Source: Microbacterium sp. oral taxon 186 str. F0373
GTDB lineage: Bacteria > Actinomycetota > Actinomycetes > Actinomycetales > Microbacteriaceae
Direction of reading: 5' to 3'
DNA: 57,397 nucleotides
Assembly (NCBI RefSeq): GCF_000411455.1
Contig: NZ_KE150457.1
Span: 690,562 to 747,958 of the forward strand
Under the pieces are notes generated by a model. That model was not told the DNA's origin. It was given only the letters and a program-made list of their open reading frames with translations, and searched no databases. This document shows, piece after piece, positions 18,157-26,870 of this stretch. Position 1 is the stretch's first letter. The number at the start of each line of letters is the position of its first letter. The position numbers were made by a program, and so were the translations under genes.

Positions 18157-19617
18157 CTACTGCAGCGCGGAGGTGAGGCGCGCGAGATTGTCGAGCACCG
18201 TGGAGCGCAGCGGCTGCTGCTGCCACTCGTCGAGGGTCAGCTCGCGACTCAGCGCCCGGTATTCGTCCTCGACGGCGCGCAGCTGGGACACGAAGTCCTC
18301 GCCGCGCACGAGCAGGGAGATCTCGAGGTTCAGACCGAAGCTGCGCATGTCCATGTTGCTCGAGCCGATCACGGCGACCTCGTCGTCGATGGACATCGAC
18401 TTGGAGTGCAGGATGAACGGCTTCTTATACATCCAGATCTTCACGCCGCCGCGCAGCAGCTCCTCGTAGTAGCTGCGCTGCGCGTGGTAAACCATCGCCT
18501 GGTCGCCTTCCTCCGACACGAACAGCTCGACGTGGACGCCGCGCTGACAGGCGGTCTGAATGGCCAGCAGGAGCCCTTCGTCGGGCACGAAGTAGGGCGA
18601 GACGATGATGATCTTCTCGCGCGCCGCGAACAGCAGCGTCATGAAGAGCTTGAGGTTGTTCTGGAACTCAAAACCCGGTCCGGAGGGGATGACCTGGCAG
18701 TCAAGGTCGCCGCTGCCGGTGTGCACCTGGAACAGCTCGATGCCCTCGACGATCTCGTCGGTCTCGCTGTACCAGTCACTGAGGAAGACGGCGTTGACCG
18801 ATGCCACGACCGGCCCCTCCACGCGCACCATCATGTCCACCCAGTGCAGTCCCCGCTTGATGTTCTTGCGGAGGTTGTAGGTGGAGTCGGTGACATTCTG
18901 CGAGCCCATGAAACCGATATGACCGTCGACCACGAGCAGCTTGCGGTGGTTGCGCAGGTCGGGGCGCTGGTACTTTCCGCGCAGCGGCTGCACCGGCAGC
19001 ATGAGCTTCCAGCTGGCGCCCATCGCATCGAGTCGGCGGCAGGTCTCGGTGTAGAACGGCTTACCGCGGTTGGCCCAGTGATCCAGCAGCACCCGCACGA
19101 CGACGCCGCGCTTGACGGCATCCTCGAGGGCATCGAAGAATCCGGCGGTGGTCTCGTCGCACTGCAGGATGTAGAACTCGACGTGCACGTACGTGGTGGC
19201 CTGACGGATCGCCGCCGCCATCTCGTCGATGCTCTCCTGGTAGCCGGAGATGAGCCTCGCCGCGTTCTCGCCCGACAGCGGCATCGCTCCCAGGTTGCGG
19301 TTGAGGCGCACCAACTGGGCGAACCACAGCGGCGGATCGGGCCGGAGAGTGCCCAGGTCGAGCCCGTGGCTGGTCGTGCGGATGTAGTCGTTGATCTGCT
19401 GCTGCTTCTTGCGGCGCTTGCGAGGCAGCCGAGGATTGCCGATCAGCAGGAACAGCAGCACGCCGATGATCGGGATGAAGTAGATCGCCAGCAGCCAGGC
19501 CATCGCGGCCGTCGGGCGGCGGTTGCGGGGGACGATGATGATCGCCAGGATGCGAACCGTGACGTCGGTGACGAAGACCAGGATCACCCAGGCGAGCGCC
19601 CATCCGGTCTGATCCAC
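18157..19617 (-). CDS. cls: Cardiolipin synthase (phospholipase D type)
   Basis: A 486-residue membrane enzyme that condenses two phosphatidylglycerols to cardiolipin. Two N-terminal helices (residues 5-25 and 36-58) anchor it. Two HKD motifs follow: H-x-K in DLRNHRKLLVVDGHIGFMGSQN and H-x-K in FILHSKSMSIDDEVAVIGSSNMD. Length and layout fit bacterial ClsA. The start is GTG. It lies 50 bases behind a small membrane-protein gene on the same strand and is probably co-transcribed with it. A TACGCT hexamer about 30 bases upstream may give it its own promoter. Confidence 0.93.
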   Translation of the reverse strand: MDQTGWALAWVILVFVTDVTVRILAIIIVPRNRRPTAAMAWLLAIYFIPIIGVLLFLLIGNPRLPRKRRKKQQQINDYIRTTSHGLDLGTLRPDPPLWFAQLVRLNRNLGAMPLSGENAARLISGYQESIDEMAAAIRQATTYVHVEFYILQCDETTAGFFDALEDAVKRGVVVRVLLDHWANRGKPFYTETCRRLDAMGASWKLMLPVQPLRGKYQRPDLRNHRKLLVVDGHIGFMGSQNVTDSTYNLRKNIKRGLHWVDMMVRVEGPVVASVNAVFLSDWYSETDEIVEGIELFQVHTGSGDLDCQVIPSGPGFEFQNNLKLFMTLLFAAREKIIIVSPYFVPDEGLLLAIQTACQRGVHVELFVSEEGDQAMVYHAQRSYYEELLRGGVKIWMYKKPFILHSKSMSIDDEVAVIGSSNMDMRSFGLNLEISLLVRGEDFVSQLRAVEDEYRALSRELTLDEWQQQPLRSTVLDNLARLTSALQ

Positions 19618-19667
19618 GTCGCTCTCCCCGCTGTCGGACTCCGCTCAGCGTATCGACAACGGGCGAC

Positions 19668-19880
19668 TCAGGTGGCGCGCGGGGCCTCTGGGGCTGCCGT
19701 GTCGGCAGTGCCGACGGGCGGCAGGCCCCGCTTGGCACGTTCTTCGTTCTCGATGCGCGCGTAGACGCGGCGCTCCGAGCGGTCCATCCGGATGATGGCG
19801 CGCAGCACGAACACGAACAGCCCCAGCACGACGACGGTCGGCAGCAGCGACCAGGCGACGGCGGTCCAGTACGAGTCCAT
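19668..19880 (-). CDS. Small single-pass membrane protein
   Basis: 70 residues: MDSYWTAVAWSLLPTVVVLGLF leads into one membrane helix, followed by a basic, charged cytoplasmic helix (RMDRSERRVYARIENEERAKRG) and an Ala/Pro-rich tail. TACCAT lies six bases before the ATG, indicating a leaderless transcript. It is upstream of cls on the same strand. Function unknown; co-expression with cls hints at a membrane role. Confidence 0.7.
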   Translation of the reverse strand: MDSYWTAVAWSLLPTVVVLGLFVFVLRAIIRMDRSERRVYARIENEERAKRGLPPVGTADTAAPEAPRAT

Positions 19881-19996
19881 GAGTCCATGGTACGCCGCCG
19901 CGTGCAGGCTCCTCCCCAGAAGCCGCAGGCTCACGCGTTGTCCACGGCGGGGCCGCACCCCCGCCTCCCTCGCACCGATGAGCCCAGACTCTCCGC

Positions 19997-21130
19997 ATGT
20001 CCACGATCGTCCGCGCCGCCGATGCGGCACAGTTCCTCTCCGTTCTTCCGCACCTGCTCGGCTGCACACCGCGCGACAGCGTCGTGGTCGTCCCCCTGTC
20101 GCAGGGGCGCACCCTCGGCGTGATGCGGGTCGACCTTCCGTCCGAGACCGCGGCGGCCGGCGCCGCCGCCAGCATCATCGGCATGGCCTGTCGGATCGTC
20201 GACGTCGAGGCGGTGATGCTGGTCGTCTACACGGATGCCGAGATCAACACCGAACCGTCACCCGTTCTCCCCCACCGCGCCGTCATCGACGCCCTCCGCA
20301 CGCGCGCCGACGAGTGCGGACTGCCGGTCGCCGAGGCGTTCGTCGTCGCGGCGAACGGCTGGGGATCGGCACTGTCGGACCGTCTGCCGCCCGGGGGTCA
20401 CGCACTGGAGCGGATCGCGCCGCGCGAGGATCTGCCGCCCGAGGCCGTGGACGGCCCGCCCGCGGTGGACCAGGCGGCCGGGGCGCAGCTGCCGTTGCCC
20501 GGCGCTGCGCGGCGCCGGGCGGTCGCGCAGGCGCTGCGGTCACTGGACGCGGCGCTCGAGACCATCTGCGGCATCCCGCGGATGAGTGGGTCCGCCCCCG
20601 TCCGCATCGATCCGGCGGCTCTGCAGGCCGCGTGCGCCCTCGACGATCTGCCGGCACTGTTCGAGCGGGCGCTGTCGTGGAACCCGGATGATCTGGCCCC
20701 GATGGATGCCGCGTCGATCGGCTGGTGTCTCGCCCGGGCAGGGCTCCGCGACGTCGCGCTCGTGCAGTGGGCAACCGATGTCGACGGCGGAGATGCGGCG
20801 ATGGAGGCGCAGCGGCGCTGGGAGGACGGCGAGCTGTACCCGAGCGATCTCGCCGAAGTGATGTGGGGAGACGGCCCGCGCCCCGACGCGACGCGCCTCG
20901 ACGCGGCGCTGCGCCTGGCGCGCAACGTCGCCGCCCTCATGCCGAAGAAGCGCCGGGCGGGCGCTCTGGCGGTGTGCGGCTGGATCGCCTGGGCCCGTGG
21001 ACGCTCCACGCACGCCGAGGCCTACGTCCGCCAGGCCCTCCACGCCGACCCGCGGCACGGCTTGGCCGAGATCGTCGGGTCGTTCGTGGCCGCCGGGCAT
21101 CTGCCCGACTGGGCGTTCCGTGCACGGTAG
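19997..21130 (+). CDS. DUF4192 domain protein
   Basis: A 377-residue cytoplasmic actinobacterial protein. The start MSTIVRAADAAQFLSVLPHLLGCTPRDSVVVVPLSQGRTLGVMRVDLP is the DUF4192 signature. The C-terminal half has the repeated helical RARSAMHAEAYVRQALHADPRHGLAEIV-like text of the family. No catalytic motif can be recognised and the function of the family is unknown. CAGACT lies exactly six bases before the ATG, so it is probably leaderless. Convergent with the dha operon, whose last gene ends 3 bases away. Confidence 0.85.
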   Translation: MSTIVRAADAAQFLSVLPHLLGCTPRDSVVVVPLSQGRTLGVMRVDLPSETAAAGAAASIIGMACRIVDVEAVMLVVYTDAEINTEPSPVLPHRAVIDALRTRADECGLPVAEAFVVAANGWGSALSDRLPPGGHALERIAPREDLPPEAVDGPPAVDQAAGAQLPLPGAARRRAVAQALRSLDAALETICGIPRMSGSAPVRIDPAALQAACALDDLPALFERALSWNPDDLAPMDAASIGWCLARAGLRDVALVQWATDVDGGDAAMEAQRRWEDGELYPSDLAEVMWGDGPRPDATRLDAALRLARNVAALMPKKRRAGALAVCGWIAWARGRSTHAEAYVRQALHADPRHGLAEIVGSFVAAGHLPDWAFRAR

Positions 21131-21133
21131 AGG

Positions 21134-21883
21134 TCAGGCCGGCGGCTGCTCGATCTCGCCGAAACCGTCGTCGACGAGCCGGCGCACCGCGTCGACGGCG
21201 GCGGCGGCATCCGGTCCGCCCGCGCTGATGCGCACCGTGGCGCCGCCCGCGGCTCCCAGGGCGAGCAGGCCGATCATGCTGAGGGCTGACGCCGGGCCGG
21301 CACCGCTCGTCACGTTCGCGATCGAGACGTCCGCGTCGAAGCCGCCGACGGCCTTGACGACGAGGGCCGCCGGCCGGGAGTGCAATCCCATCGGGTTGCG
21401 CAGCACCGCCTCGACGGACACGTCCGCCGCCGAGGAGTCCGCGGGAGCAGCCGAGGCCGCCTCCGGCGTCGGAGCGTCCATGGATGCCGCGGGAGCGTGC
21501 GCCTGCTTGGCCGCCAGCGCGGACGACACCTCCGTCGCGACCTCGTCGAGACCGCCGCCCGTCGCAGCGCGCACGACTCCGGCGGTGATGCCCTCCACGA
21601 ACGGGCCGTCGCTGATCCGCACGGGGACGGTGCTCGTCCGCAGGTCGAGGGCGAGCTCCGAGCTGAGCACCGCAGAGCCGAGATCGGTGATGATCAGAAC
21701 GCCGTCGGTGTCGGCGAGCGCGTCGATGGCGTCGGCGATGGCCGCCGCATCCGTGCCGAAGCCACCGTCAGCCCCCGAGGCGATCCGAACGGGCAGCGCC
21801 TCGCCGTGGATCATCTGCATCGCCAGATCGACGGCGGCCTCGGCCAGAGCCTCACTGTGCGAGACGACGACGAACCCGATCAC
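21134..21883 (-). CDS. dhaM: PTS-dependent dihydroxyacetone kinase, phosphotransferase subunit DhaM (EIIA-HPr)
   Basis: 249 residues. The N-terminal EIIA-Man-like domain has the phospho-accepting His9 in VVVSHSEALAEA. An Ala/Pro linker (about 125-155) follows, then an HPr domain with His168 in NPMGLHSRPAALVVKAV. It relays phosphate from the PTS to the ADP held by DhaL. The E. coli protein also carries an EI-like domain; here the chain ends after HPr, so phosphate must come from a general Enzyme I elsewhere. GTG start overlapping the dhaL stop (GTGA). Confidence 0.93.
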   Translation of the reverse strand: MIGFVVVSHSEALAEAAVDLAMQMIHGEALPVRIASGADGGFGTDAAAIADAIDALADTDGVLIITDLGSAVLSSELALDLRTSTVPVRISDGPFVEGITAGVVRAATGGGLDEVATEVSSALAAKQAHAPAASMDAPTPEAASAAPADSSAADVSVEAVLRNPMGLHSRPAALVVKAVGGFDADVSIANVTSGAGPASALSMIGLLALGAAGGATVRISAGGPDAAAAVDAVRRLVDDGFGEIEQPPA

Positions 21884-22542
21884 GCGGCTTCCCCGGCGGC
21901 GGCATCCGCGAAGGCGCGCAGCAGCAGCGCTGTCGACGCCGACCCCGGGTCCACGTGACCGACGCTGCGCTCACCCAGATAGGAGGCGCGACCCTTCCGT
22001 GCCACGAGGGGCTCGGTGTCCGCGCTGCCCTGCTCAGCGGCCGCTGCCGCTGCCGCCGCCGCATCGGCGAGTGTCGCACCGCCGGCCAGCGCCGTGTCGA
22101 GAGCCTCCAGCGCCGGGCCGAACGCGTCGATCATGGTCTTGTCACCCGGCTGTGCATGTCCTCGGGCGACGACCGCGGCGACGCCGGCCGACAGCGCGTG
22201 CGCCCACTCCTGCGGCGACATCGACGCGGCGGCCGGCGCGTTCTTGCCCATGTCGAGGAACAGGGTGCCGTAGAGCGATCCGCTCGCCCCACCGACTTTG
22301 CTGACGAGAGTCATGCCGACGGCCTTGAAGAACTCCGGCACCGTCTGCGGCGGGGTGGCATCGAGCTTCGCCACGATCGCCGTGAAGCCGCGGAGCATAT
22401 TCGTGCCGTGGTCGGCGTCGCCGATCGCAGAATCGAGCGCGGTGAGGCGGTCGGCCTCCGTCGTCAGCCGCGCGTCGCTGAGACGCACCCACCGGTCGAG
22501 AACCTCGAGCGTCACGGTGTCGGCCGTCGCGGCATCCGTCAT
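21880..22542 (-). CDS. dhaL: Dihydroxyacetone kinase ADP-binding subunit DhaL
   Basis: A 220-residue helical-barrel subunit that keeps ADP/ATP bound through Mg ions and phosphorylates dihydroxyacetone on DhaK. The metal-binding block AIGDADHGTNMLRGF and the GGASGSLYGTLFLDMG and GDKTMIDAFGPALEAL blocks are present, as is KGRASYLGERSVGHVDPGSAS near the end. The chosen ATG (ending at 22542) is one base after the dhaK stop. An upstream in-frame ATG inside dhaK is less likely. Confidence 0.94.
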   Translation of the reverse strand: MTDAATADTVTLEVLDRWVRLSDARLTTEADRLTALDSAIGDADHGTNMLRGFTAIVAKLDATPPQTVPEFFKAVGMTLVSKVGGASGSLYGTLFLDMGKNAPAAASMSPQEWAHALSAGVAAVVARGHAQPGDKTMIDAFGPALEALDTALAGGATLADAAAAAAAAAEQGSADTEPLVARKGRASYLGERSVGHVDPGSASTALLLRAFADAAAGEAA

Positions 22543-22543
22543 C

Positions 22544-23536
22544 TCAGCGTCCCCACCGCAGGGCGCTCGTCTCGACGGGAGCATCCCACAGGCGCAGCAC
22601 CTCGTCGTCGGCGCGCAGCAGAGTGAGCGAGCAGCCCGCCATGTCGAGGCTCGTGACGTAGTCGCCGACGAGGCTGCGGGCGACCGTGACCCCCTTCGCC
22701 GCGAGCGCGTCGGCGATGTCGGCGTACATCACGTACAGCTCGATCAGCGGGGTGCCGCCCAGTCCGGTCAGCAGCGCGATCACCGGGGCGCCGGTGAAGT
22801 CCAGATCGGCGGTGATCGCCTCGACGAGCTCAGCGGCGATGTCGTGCGCGGGAGCGAGCGGCACGCGCGTGCGGCCCGGCTCGCCGTGGATGCCGACGCC
22901 CATCTCCATCTCGTCATCCGGCAGATCGAAGCTCGGGTGACCGACCGCGGGCACGGTGCAGCTGGTCAGCGCCACGCCCATCGAGCGCCCGTGCGAGGCG
23001 ACGTGCTCGGCGACGGCCTTGACCTCCGCCAGGCTCTTACCCTCGGCCGCCGCCGCCCCGGCGATCTTCTCGACGAGCAGGGTCGTGCCGACACCGCGAC
23101 GCCCGGCCGTCCACGTCGAGTCCTTCACCGCGACATCGTCGGCGACGATCACCGACTCCGAGGCGATGCCCTCGTCGGCGGCCAGTTCGGCCGCCATCTC
23201 GAAGTTGAGCACGTCACCCGTGTAGTTCTTGACGATGAAGAGCACGCCCGCACCGGAATCGACGGCCTGGGCCGCGGCCAGCATCTGATCGGGCGTCGGC
23301 GAGGTGAACACCTCGCCCGCGCACGCGGCATCGAGCATGCCCGCGCCGACGAAGCCGCTGTGCAGGGGTTCGTGTCCCGAACCGCCGCCCGAGATCAGCG
23401 CGACGCGACCCTCGCGGGGGGCGTTGCTGATGACCACGCGGTTCTCATGGTCGACGGTGAGCTCGGGGTGGGCGGCCGCGACGCCGCGCAGGGCATCGGC
23501 GAGCACCGATTCGGCCGAGTTGATGAGCTTCTTCAT
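22544..23536 (-). CDS. dhaK: Dihydroxyacetone kinase substrate-binding subunit DhaK
   Basis: 330 residues, the first gene of the operon. It binds dihydroxyacetone covalently through a histidine, seen as His217 in EMGVGIHGEPGR. Other family blocks are ALISGGGSGHEPLHSGFVGAGMLDAA and VLFIVKNYTGDVLNFEMAAELA. The operon funnels dihydroxyacetone to DHAP for glycolysis using PEP as the phosphate source. GAGGAG lies upstream of the ATG. Expression is probably controlled by the divergent IclR regulator through sites in the 23537-23720 gap. Confidence 0.95.
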   Translation of the reverse strand: MKKLINSAESVLADALRGVAAAHPELTVDHENRVVISNAPREGRVALISGGGSGHEPLHSGFVGAGMLDAACAGEVFTSPTPDQMLAAAQAVDSGAGVLFIVKNYTGDVLNFEMAAELAADEGIASESVIVADDVAVKDSTWTAGRRGVGTTLLVEKIAGAAAAEGKSLAEVKAVAEHVASHGRSMGVALTSCTVPAVGHPSFDLPDDEMEMGVGIHGEPGRTRVPLAPAHDIAAELVEAITADLDFTGAPVIALLTGLGGTPLIELYVMYADIADALAAKGVTVARSLVGDYVTSLDMAGCSLTLLRADDEVLRLWDAPVETSALRWGR

Positions 23537-23615
23537 GCGCGGATCTCCTCTTCACTGAGTTGTCGCAGGTGGTTCTCGCCGGCGTTCTTCGACGGCCTCA
23601 TCGCGGGGGTGGCTT

Positions 23616-23650
23616 TTCGACATCATCGACTGCGATTCGTCTATGTCGAA
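23616..23650. promoter_or_regulatory. Inverted repeat in the dhaK-iclR gap, candidate IclR operator
   Basis: TTCGACAT (23616-23623) and ATGTCGAA (23643-23650) are perfect inverted half-sites 19 bases apart, in the less GC-rich part of the divergent promoter region. Confidence 0.45.
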
Positions 23651-23720
23651 TATCTGCCCCATTTGCACCGGTGTCAAGAGGTAGTGTGACGTCAACCGTC
23701 CGCGCGCGAAAGGTCTCGGG

Positions 23721-24485
23721 ATGATCCAGTCCATCGACCGCGCCGCGCGCATCCTCTCCCTGCTGCAGGGTGCGCGGCGCCTCGGCATCAGCGAGCTCGC
23801 CGTCGCCCTCGACCTGCCGCCGTCGACGGTGCACGGCCTCGTGAAGTCGCTGCAGGAACACGGTCTGGTGATTCAGGAGGCGCGCGGCAGTCGCTACGCC
23901 CTCGGCCCGGCGCTTCTCACCCTCTCGAGCGTGTACCTCGACACCCTCGACGTGCGCGCACGGTCGCTGCGGCGCATGCACGACCTGTCGCATCGCACCG
24001 GACTCGCCTGTCGGCTGGGTGTCGCGCACAACACGGACGTCCTCGTCATCCACCACGATCGCCGACCAGACGGCACGGAGCAGATGCCCGAGACGGGGAT
24101 CACCCTCCCGGCCCACGCCTCCGCCCTCGGAAAGGTGCTGCTCGCCTACGACGACGACTTCCGCACGGAGGTGCTCGCCCACCCCCTGGCCGACCTGACC
24201 GGCGACACGGTCACCGACGCGGCTGCGCTGCAGGAGCAGCTGATCGTCGTGCGGGACGGTGCGCTGGCGACCGAGAACGAAGAGGCCGTCATCGGCGACG
24301 CCTCCGTCGCCGTTCCGGTCACCGGCGAGGACGGCACGGTGATCGCTGCGCTCGGGGTCGTCTTCCCCGCGCCGGCATCGGAGCTGGATGCCGCAGTCCT
24401 CAAGGAACTGCGCGACGCGGCACAGGCGATCTCCCGCGACCTCGGCGCCCCGGGCTGGCCGCCGCGAGCGAGCTCGGCGGCCTGA
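23721..24485 (+). CDS. IclR-family regulator, likely of the dha operon
   Basis: 254 residues. The N-terminal winged helix-turn-helix (MIQSIDRAARILSLLQGARRLGISELAVALDLPPSTVHGLVKSLQEHG) is followed by the IclR effector domain (ALLTLSSVYLDTLDVRARSLRRMHDLS; LPAHASALGKVLLAY). It is divergent from dhaKLM. IclR proteins often govern glycerol or related C3 catabolism in actinobacteria, so a dihydroxyacetone-linked effector is likely but inferred. GAAAGG precedes the ATG. Canonical dha regulation uses DhaR or DhaS, neither of which is present here. Confidence 0.9.
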   Translation: MIQSIDRAARILSLLQGARRLGISELAVALDLPPSTVHGLVKSLQEHGLVIQEARGSRYALGPALLTLSSVYLDTLDVRARSLRRMHDLSHRTGLACRLGVAHNTDVLVIHHDRRPDGTEQMPETGITLPAHASALGKVLLAYDDDFRTEVLAHPLADLTGDTVTDAAALQEQLIVVRDGALATENEEAVIGDASVAVPVTGEDGTVIAALGVVFPAPASELDAAVLKELRDAAQAISRDLGAPGWPPRASSAA

Positions 24486-24494
24486 TCAGCACCA

Positions 24495-24530
24495 CCGGTC
24501 GTTGAGCGAGCGCAGCGAGTCGAAACGCCC
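24495..24530 (+). repeat. Dispersed intergenic repeat copy
   Basis: A clean copy: CCGGTCGTTGAGCGAGCG then CAGCGAGTCGAAACGCCC, between the convergent iclR-type gene and lysS. Confidence 0.7.
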
Positions 24531-24537
24531 CGACCGG

Positions 24538-26088
24538 CTACTTCACCAGCGGGAAGAGGATCGTCTCGCGGATGCCGAGCCCGGTGATCGCCATGAGCAG
24601 ACGGTCGATGCCCATGCCCATGCCACCGGTCGGGGGCATGCCGTGCTCGAGCGCGCGCAGGAACTCCTCGTCGACGCGCATCGCCTCGTCGTCACCGCGG
24701 GCCGCGAGCTTCGCCTGCTCGACGAAGCGCTCCCGCTGGATGACGGGGTCGACGAGCTCGGAGTACCCCGTGGCCAGCTCGAAGCCGCGCACGTACAGGT
24801 CCCACTTCTCGACCACACCCGCGACGGTGCGGTGCTCCCGGACGAGGGGCGAGGTGTCGAGCGGGAAGTCCATGACGAAGGTCGGCCGCTCCAGGCCCCC
24901 CTTCACGAAGTGCTCCCAGAGCTCTTCGACGTACTTGCCGTGCGTCGCGACCTTCTCGGGAACCTCCACGCCCACCGACGCGGCGAGCGCCTTCAGCTCG
25001 TCGAGCGGGGTCTCCGGGGTGATCGTCGTGCCCGCGGCATCCGAGAGGGACGCGTACATCGAGATGCGGTCCCACTGGCCGCCGAGATCGAACGCCGTGC
25101 CGTCGGCCCAGGTGACCGTCGTCGAGCCGGCCACCGCGATCGCGGCGTTCTGGATGAGCTCCTGAGTGAGATCGGCGATGCCGTTGTAGTCGGTGTACGA
25201 CTGGTAGGCCTCGAGCATCGCGAACTCGGGGCTGTGGGTGGAGTCGGCGCCCTCGTTGCGGAAGTTGCGGTTGATCTCGAAGACGCGGTCGATGCCGCCG
25301 ACGACGGCGCGCTTGAGGAACAGCTCCGGCGCGATGCGCAGGTACAGCTCGGCGTCGAACGCGTTCGAGTGCGTCACGAAGGGCCGCGCCGCCGCCCCTC
25401 CGTGCTGCACCTGCAGCATGGGCGTCTCCACCTCGAGGAAGCCGTGGTCGGCGAAGGTCTGACGCAGCGACGCATTCACCTTGGCGCGCGCGATGACCGT
25501 CTCCCGCGCCTGATCGCGGGCGATGAGATCGAGGAAGCGCGAGCGCACCCGGCTCTCCTCGCTCAGCTCGCTGTACAGGTTCGGCAGCGGCAGCAACGCC
25601 TTCGCCGCGATCACCCAGTCCGTGACCATGATCGACAGCTCGCCGCGGCGGCTGGAGATGACCTGACCGGTCACCGAGACGTGATCGCCGAGGTCGACGA
25701 GGTCCTTCCACGCCTGCAGCGAGTCTTCGCCCACCTCGGCGAGCGAGACCATCGCCTGGATACGGCTGCCGTCGCCGGCCTGCAGCGACGCGAAGCACAG
25801 CTTGCCCGTATTGCGGCTGAACACGACGCGTCCGGCGACCGACGCGGTGACACCGGTCTCGGCACCGGCCTCGAGATCGGCGTAGCGCGCACGCAGAGCG
25901 GCGATGGTGTCGGTGACCGGCACGGCGACCGGGTAGGCGCCGCCCGCGGCATCCGTCCGCTCGGCGAGCAGCCGCTCGCGCTTGGCGAGACGCACGGCCT
26001 TCTGCTCGTGCACATCGGCGAGGTCCGCCCCCTCGGCATCAGGGGCGGCCGGGACGGGCGTGGACGCGGCGTTCGGCGTCTGAGTCAT
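24538..26088 (-). CDS. lysS: Lysyl-tRNA synthetase, class II
   Basis: 516 residues. An N-terminal Ala/Pro-rich extension of about 35 residues precedes the OB-fold anticodon-binding domain (TASVAGRVVFSRNTGKLCFASLQAGDG). The class II core has motif 1 FLEVETPML, motif 2 FEINRNFRNEGADSTHSPEFAMLEAY and motif 3 GMGMGIDRLLMAI. It charges tRNA-Lys in the cytoplasm. GAGGAG lies upstream of the ATG and a TAGACT hexamer further up. The DUF2520 gene upstream ends 80 bases away on the same strand. Confidence 0.97.
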   Translation of the reverse strand: MTQTPNAASTPVPAAPDAEGADLADVHEQKAVRLAKRERLLAERTDAAGGAYPVAVPVTDTIAALRARYADLEAGAETGVTASVAGRVVFSRNTGKLCFASLQAGDGSRIQAMVSLAEVGEDSLQAWKDLVDLGDHVSVTGQVISSRRGELSIMVTDWVIAAKALLPLPNLYSELSEESRVRSRFLDLIARDQARETVIARAKVNASLRQTFADHGFLEVETPMLQVQHGGAAARPFVTHSNAFDAELYLRIAPELFLKRAVVGGIDRVFEINRNFRNEGADSTHSPEFAMLEAYQSYTDYNGIADLTQELIQNAAIAVAGSTTVTWADGTAFDLGGQWDRISMYASLSDAAGTTITPETPLDELKALAASVGVEVPEKVATHGKYVEELWEHFVKGGLERPTFVMDFPLDTSPLVREHRTVAGVVEKWDLYVRGFELATGYSELVDPVIQRERFVEQAKLAARGDDEAMRVDEEFLRALEHGMPPTGGMGMGIDRLLMAITGLGIRETILFPLVK

Positions 26089-26168
26089 GGTGCGGGGCTC
26101 CTCGGAATCGACGTTCCAGTCTATCGAGGCGCGCCTGCGCAGCTTCCGGGATGCCGCGACCGGCGCGC

Positions 26169-26870
26169 TCAGCCGCCGAGGACGTCGCCGATCAGCGGCG
26201 ACCCGTCCTGCAGCGCCCGGTCGACGGCCGAGTGCACGAGCGCCGACAGGTAGCGTCCGGGCTCCTCGATGCCCGCCGAGCGCAGCAGCGACGTCGATTG
26301 CCGCACGACGGATGCCGAGAACGCCGTCGCCGTCGCGATGGCCTCGCCGTACGCGGCGCGGTCGGCTTCGGCGACGACGACCGGCTCGCAGCCCAGTTCG
26401 ACGGCGAGTGCCTGCGCGATCGGCAGCACCGCGGCCGGCGCCGTGACCGCCGCGAACGCATCGTGCAGCTGGCGGAGGTCCATCGAGCTGCCCGTGAAGG
26501 TGACCGCGGGATGCACCGCGAGCGGGATCGCCCCGCGGCGCGCCGCGGGGGCGAGCACATCGGTACCCCAGGCCGGGTCGGTGTGCAGAACGAGCTGCCC
26601 GACCTGCCAGCGATCGAGTTCGGCGAGACCGGCGACCAGGCTCGGCAGTTCGTCGTGCGGAACGGCGATCACCACGAGCTCGCTGCGACGCACGATCTCG
26701 TCGGCGTCGAGCACGGGAACGCCGGGCAGGATCGCTTCGACCCGGTCACGGTCGGAGCCGGCCGTGATGCCCACGAGGGCGTGTCCGGCGCCGGCGAGAG
26801 CCGCCCCGATGACGGGACCGACGCGCCCGGCGCCGATGATCCCCACACCCAATCTGCTCGCGCCGCTCAT
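26169..26870 (-). CDS. Rossmann-like and DUF2520 domain protein
   Basis: 233 residues with an N-terminal Rossmann fold (VGIIGAGRVGPVIGAALAGAGHALVGITAGS) and the DUF2520 C-terminal helical half (VHPAVTFTGSSMDLRQLHDAFAAV). It resembles NADP-dependent oxidoreductases of the ketopantoate reductase type. In actinobacteria the family sits beside folK and pantothenate genes, and an oxidoreductase role is inferred only. No panC or panD follows here; lysS comes next. ATGA overlap with the PH-domain gene shows coupling. Confidence 0.85.
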   Translation of the reverse strand: MSGASRLGVGIIGAGRVGPVIGAALAGAGHALVGITAGSDRDRVEAILPGVPVLDADEIVRRSELVVIAVPHDELPSLVAGLAELDRWQVGQLVLHTDPAWGTDVLAPAARRGAIPLAVHPAVTFTGSSMDLRQLHDAFAAVTAPAAVLPIAQALAVELGCEPVVVAEADRAAYGEAIATATAFSASVVRQSTSLLRSAGIEEPGRYLSALVHSAVDRALQDGSPLIGDVLGG

